From NCBI GenBank assembly GCA_018606725.1, contig JAGYID010000063.1, positions 1 through 33,260 on the forward strand: a stretch of DNA of 33,260 nt. Reading direction: 5' to 3'. Made by a program: the position numbers and the translations under genes. The notes under the pieces were generated by a model. That model worked only from the letters and a program-made list of their open reading frames with translations, was not told the DNA's origin and ran no database searches. The DNA is from Acidobacteriota bacterium. GTDB taxonomy: Bacteria; Acidobacteriota; Polarisedimenticolia; Gp22-AA2. The first letter of the stretch is position 1; every line of letters starts with the position of its first letter. Below, in pieces: positions 27,532-33,260 of this stretch.

Positions 27532-28670
27532 GCGCTGCGGGACAGGAGAATGGCGCCGGGGTGAGCGACGGACTGCAACTCGACGTCAGCGTGCCGCTCG
27601 ATCGCTTCAGCCTGCGTGTGCGCTGGGAGACGTCCGAGCCGTCCCTCGGCGTGTTCGGACCGTCCGGGGCCGGCAAGACCACCCTCATCGAGACGATCGC
27701 CGGGCTGCGGCGCGGCGCGACGGGCCTGATCCGCTGGCGCGGGCGGACCTGGCTCGACACCGCCCGCGGCATGCGGCTGCCCCCCGAGCGACGCGGCGTC
27801 GGCTACGTCCCTCAGGATTCGCTCCTGTTTCCGCACCGCGACGTCACCGGCAACCTGCTCGCCGGGCGCCGCCGCGCCGCGGGCGCCGGCCGGCCGGCGC
27901 CGCCGGTCGAGCGGGTGCTGGAGGTGCTCGAGCTGGCCCCCCTCCGGCGCCGCGACGTCGGCACGCTGTCGGGGGGCGAGCGGAAGCGCGTCGCCCTCGG
28001 GCGGGCGCTCTGCTCCGGCGCCGGGTTGCTGCTGCTCGACGAGCCGCTCGCCGGGCTCGACCTGCCGCTGCGCCGGCGGATCCTGTCGTACCTGCTGCGG
28101 GTGCGCGACGAGTTCGCCGTGCCGACCCTCGTCGTGTCACACGACGCCGTCGAGATCCGCCTGCTGAGCCGCGAGCTGATCGTCCTGTCCGGAGGGACGC
28201 TCGCGGCCCGCGGCCGCCCCGAGGAGGTCCTCGCCCGGCCGGAGATCTTCCCGTTGGCGCGCGCCGAGGGGTTCGAGAATATCCTGTCCGGCGCGGTCAC
28301 CGCGATCGCCGACGGCAACGCCGTGGTTTCGATCGCTCCGGAGCTGACGCTCACCGTTCCCGGGCGGGGACTGGCCCCGGGCGACCGCGTCAGCGTCGGA
28401 CTGCGCGCCGAGGACCTGATCCTGGCCGTGCAGCCGCCGGCCGGGCTGTCGGCGCAGATCGATCTGCCCGGCACGCTGCGCGAATTGCGCGACGCCGACA
28501 GCGAGGAGGGACCGGTGGTGCTGGCGATCGTCGAGCTCGGGCTGGACCGCCTGCCGGTGGTCGCCGCGATCACCCGGCAGGCGGTGCGCCGGCTCGATCT
28601 GCGGCCGGGGATGGCCGTGCACCTGATCGGCAAGACGCAGGCCTGCCGCCTGCTGGCCCTGTCGTCATGA
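27528..28670 (+). CDS. modC: molybdate importer ATPase ModC
   Basis: This ATPase of about 380 residues has Walker A GPSGAGKTT, the ModC-type segment PPERRGVGYVPQDSLLFPHRDVTGNL, signature LSGGERKR, Walker B LLLLDEPLAGLD and H-loop VVSHD. The C-terminal part (about 265-380) ends with a TOBE/MOP-like molybdate-binding domain. The GTG at 27528 overlaps the modB stop (GTGA). A second in-frame GTG at 27561 has an AGGAG 11 nt upstream and would shorten the protein by 11 residues. The stop overlaps the MFS gene (ATGA). The frame is also open far upstream, but that part is antisense to sense as modA/modB read out of frame. Confidence 0.95.
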   Translation: MSAAGQENGAGVSDGLQLDVSVPLDRFSLRVRWETSEPSLGVFGPSGAGKTTLIETIAGLRRGATGLIRWRGRTWLDTARGMRLPPERRGVGYVPQDSLLFPHRDVTGNLLAGRRRAAGAGRPAPPVERVLEVLELAPLRRRDVGTLSGGERKRVALGRALCSGAGLLLLDEPLAGLDLPLRRRILSYLLRVRDEFAVPTLVVSHDAVEIRLLSRELIVLSGGTLAARGRPEEVLARPEIFPLARAEGFENILSGAVTAIADGNAVVSIAPELTLTVPGRGLAPGDRVSVGLRAEDLILAVQPPAGLSAQIDLPGTLRELRDADSEEGPVVLAIVELGLDRLPVVAAITRQAVRRLDLRPGMAVHLIGKTQACRLLALSS

Positions 28671-30259
28671 GTCCGAAGAGCGACACCGGCAATTGGGCCC
28701 CGCTGCGGCAACCGGTGTTCCGGGCCCTGTGGACCGCGGCCCTGGTGTCCAACATCGGCACCTGGATGCAGGACGTCGGCGCCTCGTGGCTGATGACCGA
28801 GCTGACGACCTCGCCGCTGCGGATCGCCCTGGTGCAGGTGGCGACGACCCTGCCGATCTTCCTGCTGGGGCTGGTCGCCGGCGCGCTCGCCGACGTCGTC
28901 GACCGCCGCCGGCTGCTGCTGGTCACCCAGGGCTGGATGCTGGCGTCGAGCGCCGCGCTCGGCCTCCTGACCCTGACGGGCGGCACCACCTGGAGATCGC
29001 TGCTCGCCCTGACCTTCCTGCTGGGGCTCGGCACGGCGCTCAATGCCCCCGCCTGGCAGGCGATCATCCCGGAACTGGTCGGCCGCGGCGAGCTCCCGGC
29101 AGCGCTGGCGCTCAACGGCATCGCCATCAATCTGGCACGCGCGGCCGGCCCGGCGCTGGCCGGAGCGATCATCGCCGCGGCCGGCCCCGCCGCCGCGTTC
29201 CTGCTCAACGCCGCTTCGTTTCTCGGGGTGATCGTCGTCCTGGCCCGCTGGAAGCGGGCGCCGCGGCTGAGCGTCCTGCCTGCCGAGAGCATGCCCGGCG
29301 CGGTCCTCGCCGGCCTGCGCTACGCCCGCCACACTCCCGCCCTGCAGGCCGTGCTGGTCCGCTCGGCGGCATTCATCGTCTTCGCCAGCGCCGCCTGGGC
29401 GCTGTTGCCGGTGATCGTGCGCTACGAACTTTCCGCGGGGCCGCTCGCCTACGGCGCGGTGGTCGGCTGCCTGGGCGCCGGCGCGGTGCTCGGGGCGTTG
29501 CTGCTGCCGCGCCTGCGCCGCTCCTTCCCGGCGGATCGGCTGGTGCTGGTCGCCAGCCTCGTCTCGGCCGCGGCGCTCCTCGGGCTGGCGTACGTCCCGG
29601 GGCTGGCGGCGCTCTGCCCGACCGCCGCCCTGTTCGGCGGAGCCTGGATGACGCTGCTCACCAGCTTTCACAACAGCGCCCAGGCGGCGCTCGCCTCCTG
29701 GGTGCGCGGTCGGGGGCTGTCGTTGTACCTGCTGGTGTTCTTCGGTTGCATGGCGGCCGGCAGCGCCCTGTGGGGCGCGGTCGCGCGTCACGCGGGTCTG
29801 CGCGCCGCTCTCCTGTCGGCGGGGGCCGGCGGCGTGGTGGCGGCGCTCGCCACGGCGCGCCTGCGACTGGCCCACGGCGACGGGCCCGAGCTGGCGCCGT
29901 CGCGGCACTACGCCACCCCGCCGACCAGCGAGGAGGTGGAGGGCGACCGCGGGCCGGTGCTGGTGACCGTCGAGTACCGCATCGACCCGGGGCAGGCCGA
30001 CCAGTTCACCCGGGCGATGCGCCGGATCCGGCGGATCCGCCTGCGCGACGGAGCCTTCCGCTGGGACCTGCTGAACGATGCCGCCGACCCGGCGCGCTTC
30101 CTGGAAGCGTTCTTCGTGGAATCGTGGGTCGAGCACCTGCGGCAGCACGAGCGGATCACCGTCGCCGATCGCGACACCGAGGCGAACGTGCGCCGCTTCC
30201 ACGTCGGGCCGGAGCCGCCGCGGGTAACGCACTATGTCGCCAGGAGCGTGCGCCGATGA
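28667..30259 (+). CDS. MFS exporter (EntS-like) with C-terminal ABM-like domain
   Basis: This 530-residue protein has about twelve transmembrane helices of the MFS_3/EntS type. It starts RQPVFRALWTAALVSNIGTWMQDVGASWLMTEL and contains the motif A-like loop GALADVVDRRRLLL. Residues 429-530 form a soluble extra domain (VTVEYRIDPGQADQFTRAMRRI and FVESWVEHLRQHERIT) that resembles the dimeric alpha-beta barrel of antibiotic-biosynthesis monooxygenases. This combination occurs in other proteins called MFS transporter or enterobactin exporter. The substrate is unknown. The ATG overlaps the modC stop and the 3' end overlaps the next gene, so it is translationally chained to molybdate uptake, which suggests co-expression rather than a proven functional link. 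Confidence 0.92.
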   Translation: MSPKSDTGNWAPLRQPVFRALWTAALVSNIGTWMQDVGASWLMTELTTSPLRIALVQVATTLPIFLLGLVAGALADVVDRRRLLLVTQGWMLASSAALGLLTLTGGTTWRSLLALTFLLGLGTALNAPAWQAIIPELVGRGELPAALALNGIAINLARAAGPALAGAIIAAAGPAAAFLLNAASFLGVIVVLARWKRAPRLSVLPAESMPGAVLAGLRYARHTPALQAVLVRSAAFIVFASAAWALLPVIVRYELSAGPLAYGAVVGCLGAGAVLGALLLPRLRRSFPADRLVLVASLVSAAALLGLAYVPGLAALCPTAALFGGAWMTLLTSFHNSAQAALASWVRGRGLSLYLLVFFGCMAAGSALWGAVARHAGLRAALLSAGAGGVVAALATARLRLAHGDGPELAPSRHYATPPTSEEVEGDRGPVLVTVEYRIDPGQADQFTRAMRRIRRIRLRDGAFRWDLLNDAADPARFLEAFFVESWVEHLRQHERITVADRDTEANVRRFHVGPEPPRVTHYVARSVRR

Positions 30260-30801
30260 ACGGTCGCGCCCGCCGTGCCCGCTCCGCGGTCGCGATCGCC
30301 GTCGCCTCCCTGGCGGCGCTCGGGGGCGCGGCCTGCCGTGGCGGCGACGGCGACGCCCCCGCCGGCGCGCCGGGCACGGCCGATCACGCCGCCATCGAGC
30401 GCCTGCACGATCAGTTCGTCGAGGCGCATGACGACGGTGACGTCGATCGCCTGATGGAGCTGTTCAGCGACGACGCCGTGGTCGCGCCGGAGGACGACGC
30501 CACTCTCGAGGGGAAGGACGACATCGCCGGCTATTTCGAGGATGTCTTCGACCAGACCCCCTCGACCATCGAGCTCGACGTGCTGGAGACCGAGGTGCAC
30601 GGTGACTGGGCGTTCGAGCGGATCGACGCGACGCTCACCATGACCCACTCCGCCACCGGCGAGGAAATGGAGGTGTGGGCGCGCTACTTCTGGATCCTGC
30701 GGCGCCAGCCCGGGGGCGGTTGGAAGATCAGCCGGCTGATCGCCAATCTCGACGAGTCAGGGGACGAGGACGACGGAGCGGAAACCCACCCGGAGACCTG
30801 A
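30256..30801 (+). CDS. SnoaL/DUF4440-like (NTF2-fold) lipoprotein
   Basis: This 181-residue protein has a signal peptide with a lipobox-like end (GGAAC, Cys about 24). A cone-shaped NTF2-fold domain follows (about 45-165): a helix IERLHDQFVEAHDDGDVDRLMELFSDDAVV, then strands containing DWAFERIDATLTM and WARYFWILRRQPGGGWKISRLI. Family members include ketosteroid-isomerase-like enzymes and binding proteins without activity. No catalytic set can be assigned by eye. The ATG at 30256 overlaps the MFS stop (ATGA) and has a CAGGAG site 9 nt upstream. The C-terminus is acidic. It is the last gene of the mod-MFS transcript. Confidence 0.85.
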   Translation: MNGRARRARSAVAIAVASLAALGGAACRGGDGDAPAGAPGTADHAAIERLHDQFVEAHDDGDVDRLMELFSDDAVVAPEDDATLEGKDDIAGYFEDVFDQTPSTIELDVLETEVHGDWAFERIDATLTMTHSATGEEMEVWARYFWILRRQPGGGWKISRLIANLDESGDEDDGAETHPET

Positions 30802-30835
30802 GCGCCCGCGCCGCGGCGATCCGCAGCGCCGCGTG

Positions 30836-30863
30836 CCGCGGTGATCCGCGGCTGCTTCGCGGA
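30836..30863. terminator. overlapping hairpins between convergent genes
   Basis: CCGCGG-TGAT-CCGCGG (30836-30851) and TCCGCG-N7-CGCGGA (30845-30863) are two mutually exclusive GC-rich hairpins in the 69-bp gap between the lipoprotein gene and the convergent NicO gene. No T-tract follows on either strand, so a bidirectional terminator is only suggested. Confidence 0.35.
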
Positions 30864-30870
30864 CCGGTTC

Positions 30871-31659
30871 CTACCGGAACAGCCCGCGGTGGACGCCGAG
30901 GTCCCAGGCCATGAAGAGCCCGAGGGCCAGGCTGGCGACGCCGGCGGAGGCCCGCAGCAGGCGCGACATCCACAGCGCCCGCCGGCGCGCCAAGACGAGC
31001 GGCGCTCCCACGACGGCGCTCATCGCCGCCATTCCCGCGATCGATCCGGCCCCGAACACCAGCAGATACGCGACGCCGAGGGCGAAGGTCGGCATGGCGG
31101 CAAGGACCAGGAGCGCCAGCGCGGCGCTGCCGGCCAGCCCATGGACGCTGCCGACCAGGAACGGCCGCAGGGCGAAGCGCTCCGGGTGCGGGTGGCGGTG
31201 CAGCGGCCGGCCGGTGGCGGCGGCCGGCGACGCGCCGGCGGCCTCGTGCGCGGTGACGTGGAAATGCAGGTGGGTGTGCTCCGTACCGTCGTGCCGGTGC
31301 GCGTGCGCGTGCAGGCGGGCACGAACGGCGGCGCGCAACGATGCCGCCCCGAGGACGATCAGCATGAGCGCGACCAGGAACTCGAACATGAGCGTCAGCC
31401 GGTCGGGGATCGCGGCCCGAAGGGCCAGCGCCGCTCCGCCGGCCAGACCGAGCGTCGTGGCGTGGCCGATCCCCCACGACACGCCGTTCCACACCGAACG
31501 GCGCAAGCCGGCGCGCGTCGTCGCCGCCTCGCCCGCTTCGTCCCGACTGCCCGCTTCGTCCCGACTGCCCGCTTCGTGCGCCCCCGCCAGCGCGGCGATG
31601 GCTGCGATGTGGTCGGCGTCTAGCGCATGCCGCAGCCCGAGGACGAAGCCGAGCGCCAT
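30871..31659 (-). CDS. NicO/NiCoT-like nickel-cobalt transporter with His-rich loop
   Basis: This 262-residue integral membrane protein opens with the transition-metal signature H-x4-D-H (His11, Asp16, His17 in LRHALDADH) in its first helix. It has a second NGVSWGIGHATTLGLAGG helix and further helices (LVGSVHGLAGSAALALLVLAAMP). A cytoplasmic or periplasmic loop of about residues 113-160 is rich in His (HAHAHRHDGTEHTHLHFH, then HRHPH), typical for nickel or cobalt handling. Residues near 31-42 come from an 18-bp tandem repeat. Direction (uptake or RcnA-like efflux) cannot be decided. No urease or hydrogenase genes are in the window. The ATG at 31659 is the only good start; a TGC-TAGAGT -10-like element lies some 60 bp upstream. 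Confidence 0.87.
   Translation of the reverse strand: MALGFVLGLRHALDADHIAAIAALAGAHEAGSRDEAGSRDEAGEAATTRAGLRRSVWNGVSWGIGHATTLGLAGGAALALRAAIPDRLTLMFEFLVALMLIVLGAASLRAAVRARLHAHAHRHDGTEHTHLHFHVTAHEAAGASPAAATGRPLHRHPHPERFALRPFLVGSVHGLAGSAALALLVLAAMPTFALGVAYLLVFGAGSIAGMAAMSAVVGAPLVLARRRALWMSRLLRASAGVASLALGLFMAWDLGVHRGLFR
31531..31577. repeat. 18-bp tandem repeat inside the NicO gene
   Basis: Two perfect copies of an 18-bp unit (31531-31548 and 31549-31566) are followed by 11 bases of a third. On the coding strand the unit adds six residues (SRDEAG) per copy without shifting frame. It lies in the short loop after the first metal-binding helix. Confidence 0.92.
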
Positions 31660-31751
31660 GACCGCCGGGACCGAAACTTGCAGGGGGAAGGCCCTCCGCC
31701 GCTGCCGCCGACTCTAGCACCAATGGCGCTTCGCCTGATACGGCCTTCGCG

Positions 31752-31780
31752 TTGACACCCCTGCACCGATGCAATACCAT
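31752..31780 (+). promoter_or_regulatory. consensus sigma-70-type promoter of the SRP RNA gene
   Basis: A perfect TTGACA -35 box (31752-31757) and a TACCAT -10 box (31775-31780) are separated by exactly 17 bp. This is the best promoter in the window. The predicted start is near 31787, leaving a leader of about 38 nt before the mature RNA. Confidence 0.8.
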
Positions 31781-31824
31781 CGCCCGGCTCGAAGCGCACA
31801 GATTCGCGGACGCGCCGGCGTGAC

Positions 31825-31932
31825 GGCCGGTTCGAGCCCCGCGCGATGCGGAACCGCCAAACCCGGTCAGGCCCGGAAGGGAGCAGCCGCACGGTGGACC
31901 TCCCAGGCGCCGCGGGTCACCTTGAACCGGCC
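31825..31932 (+). ncRNA. ffs: signal recognition particle RNA, small (4.5S) type
   Basis: The conserved SRP domain IV core is present: GGTCAGGCCCGGAAGGGAGC and following AGCC (31865-31888), containing the GGAA tetraloop and the asymmetric loop that bind Ffh. The ends pair as a long helix: GGCCGGTTCGAG (31825-31836) with CTTGAACCGGCC (31921-31932), allowing one G-T pair. The length of about 108 nt, with no Alu domain, matches the short Gram-negative type. The RNA joins Ffh to target membrane proteins. A hairpin CCGGCC-CTCA-GGCCGG (31927-31942) overlaps its 3' end but has no T-tract, so transcription may continue into dnaX. Confidence 0.95.
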
Positions 31933-32001
31933 CTCAGGCCGGCTCGCCGGCGGATGAACGGGGTCCGGCCCCGACGCCGGGTCAGCCCGTCACCGTATCC
32001 T

Positions 32002-32007
32002 TATATT
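32002..32007 (+). promoter_or_regulatory. possible -10 box of dnaX
   Basis: TATATT lies in an AT-only 10-base island (32001-32010) that is exceptional for this sequence. The -35 position is poor. A start near 32014 would leave a leader of about 17 nt. A five-codon open frame (32009-32023, two ATGs then a TGA) overlaps it and is probably fortuitous. Confidence 0.35.
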
Positions 32008-32030
32008 AATGATGGAAGGTTGACCCGCCC

Positions 32031-33260
32031 TTGAGCTACCAGGTTCTCGCCCGCAAGTACCGGCCGCAGACCTTCGAAGAAGTGGTCGGCCAGGCGCCGA
32101 TCGTCACCACTCTCACCAACGCCGTCGAGCACGCCCGCATCCATCACGCCTACCTGTTCTCCGGGCTGCGCGGCGTCGGCAAGACGACCGTCGCCCGCCT
32201 GATGGCCAAGGCCCTGAACTGCGGTTCCGGACCGACGCCCCGGCCCTGCAACGCCTGTCCGTCCTGTCTCGAGATTGCCGAGTCGCGCTCGCTGGACGTG
32301 CTGGAGATCGACGGCGCCAGCAACCGCGGCATCGACGCCATCCGCGAGCTGCGCGAGACGGTGCGCTACTCGCCTTCGCGCGACCGCTACAAGGTCTACA
32401 TCATCGACGAGGTCCACATGCTGACCTCGGAGGCCTGGAACGCCCTCCTGAAGACGCTCGAGGAGCCGCCGCCGCACGTGGTCTTCCTGTTCGCCACCAC
32501 CGACTATCGCAAGATCCCGGTCACCATCCTGTCGCGCTGCCAGCATTTCGAGTTCAGGAAGATCGCCCACGCCGACATGGTGACTCATCTCAAGATGGTC
32601 GCGGCGGGCGAGAAGGTGCAGGTGCCGGACAGCGTCATCGAGCTGGTCAGCCGGATCGCCGAGGGATCGCTGCGTGACGCGCAGAGCGCCCTCGACCAGG
32701 TGATCGCCTTCGCTTCCGGCGCGGCCGTCACCGAGGAGCAGGCGCTGACCATCCTGGGGGTCATCGACCGGGATCTCATCTTCGATTTCTACGGGGCCGT
32801 GCGGGCGCAGGACTACGCCCGGCTGGTCGAGATCGTCGATGTCCTGTTCGAGAAGGGGTACCAGCCGGTGCCGTTCCTCGAGGACCTGATGGCGTACGGG
32901 CGCGACCTGCTGTTCCTCAAGGTGGTCCCCGATCCCGGCCGCTACCTCGCCTACAGTCCGGAGGAGATGACCACGCTCAAGGCGCAGGCCGGGGCGTTCA
33001 GCGAAGACGAGCTCCTGCGCATCCTGGAGCTGCTGACGCGCGAAGAGTTCCGACTGAAGAACTCGACCCACCCGCGCTATCTCCTCGAGGCGCTGGCGAT
33101 CAAGCTGGCGCGCCTGACCGACTTGAAGGGGGTCGAGGAGCTGATCGCCGCCCTCGACGCGACGGCGCCGCCGCCGGCGCGGGGGGGCGGTCCGCCCGGG
33201 ACGACGCGGCCGAACGGCACGACCGCCGCCGCACCCCCGCCGGTGCCGGCTCGCGGCCCC
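32031..33260 (+). CDS. dnaX: DNA polymerase III subunit gamma/tau (5' part, runs off the window)
   Basis: The first 410 codons of the clamp-loader ATPase are present. Visible parts are the N-terminus SYQVLARKYRPQTFEEVVGQ, Walker A GLRGVGKT (45-52), the zinc-binding cysteines Cys64, Cys73, Cys76 and Cys79 (same numbering as E. coli), Walker B IIDEVH (about 124-129), the sensor/SRC motif LSRCQHFEF, and the collar-forming domain III. The start is a TTG at 32031, forced because an in-frame TGA lies at 32010-32012 and no ATG or GTG intervenes. An AAGG is 11 nt upstream. The last visible residues enter the Pro/Gly-rich linker where tau continues. Whether a programmed frameshift makes gamma cannot be seen here. 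The ffs-dnaX order is known from other bacteria such as Bacillus. Confidence 0.96.
   Translation, partial: MSYQVLARKYRPQTFEEVVGQAPIVTTLTNAVEHARIHHAYLFSGLRGVGKTTVARLMAKALNCGSGPTPRPCNACPSCLEIAESRSLDVLEIDGASNRGIDAIRELRETVRYSPSRDRYKVYIIDEVHMLTSEAWNALLKTLEEPPPHVVFLFATTDYRKIPVTILSRCQHFEFRKIAHADMVTHLKMVAAGEKVQVPDSVIELVSRIAEGSLRDAQSALDQVIAFASGAAVTEEQALTILGVIDRDLIFDFYGAVRAQDYARLVEIVDVLFEKGYQPVPFLEDLMAYGRDLLFLKVVPDPGRYLAYSPEEMTTLKAQAGAFSEDELLRILELLTREEFRLKNSTHPRYLLEALAIKLARLTDLKGVEELIAALDATAPPPARGGGPPGTTRPNGTTAAAPPPVPARGP

Noticed and set aside
32009-32023. Five-codon open frame before dnaX as a regulatory leader peptide
   Set aside because: It has no ribosome-binding site upstream and lies within the AT-rich promoter-like island; a chance frame is simpler.

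Overview
The window is a very GC-rich stretch of chromosome (by eye about 70% G+C) from a Gram-negative bacterium. The sequence supports this through an outer-membrane patatin autotransporter, TolC-type and lipoprotein efflux parts, and a short SRP RNA without an Alu domain. GTG and TTG starts and 4-bp stop/start overlaps are frequent. I cannot assign a phylum from the sequence. An Acidobacteriota-like or deltaproteobacterial-like lineage would fit, but that is a guess. One probable single-base frameshift and one apparently non-standard start codon suggest either real lesions or residual assembly errors. No stretch longer than 300 bases lacks a gene, and I saw no CRISPR array, insertion sequence, integrase or rRNA.

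Layout. (1) 1-10999, plus strand: a promoter and tRNA-Ser(GGA), a GT4 glycosyltransferase, a PlpD-like type Vd patatin autotransporter, and a five-gene YbhGFSR-type exporter (HlyD adaptor, two separate ABC ATPases, two ABC-2 permeases). Then come a small outer-membrane barrel protein, a pirin and a Dps ferritin. (2) 25940-11001, minus strand, made of two probable operons. The upstream one is ECF sigma factor, zinc-finger anti-sigma, TolC-like channel, periplasmic adaptor and RND pump. The downstream one is a sulfate importer (CysA-like ATPase, sulfate-binding protein, CysT, CysW) followed without a break by a sensor kinase, an OmpR-type regulator and an Rrf2 regulator. (3) 26027-30801, plus strand: modA, modB and modC for molybdate uptake, chained by overlaps to an MFS exporter with an extra C-terminal domain and a SnoaL-like lipoprotein. 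(4) 31659-30871, minus strand: a NicO-type nickel/cobalt transporter with a His-rich loop. (5) 31752 to the end: a clear sigma-70-type promoter, the SRP RNA gene ffs, and the 5' part of dnaX, a neighbourhood also found in other bacteria.

The most unusual element is the sulfate operon. Its ATPase carries two C-terminal universal-stress-protein-like domains, the second broken by an apparent one-base deletion. The operon also includes its own membrane sensor kinase with a cysteine-bearing PAS domain, a response regulator and an Rrf2 repressor, and its leader holds a run of hairpins and GGGTCA half-sites. This looks like a self-contained, self-sensing oxyanion or sulfur uptake module. The exporter in region 1 is also informative: its two ATPase genes have complementary defects that would place one degenerate and one intact ATP site in a heterodimer.
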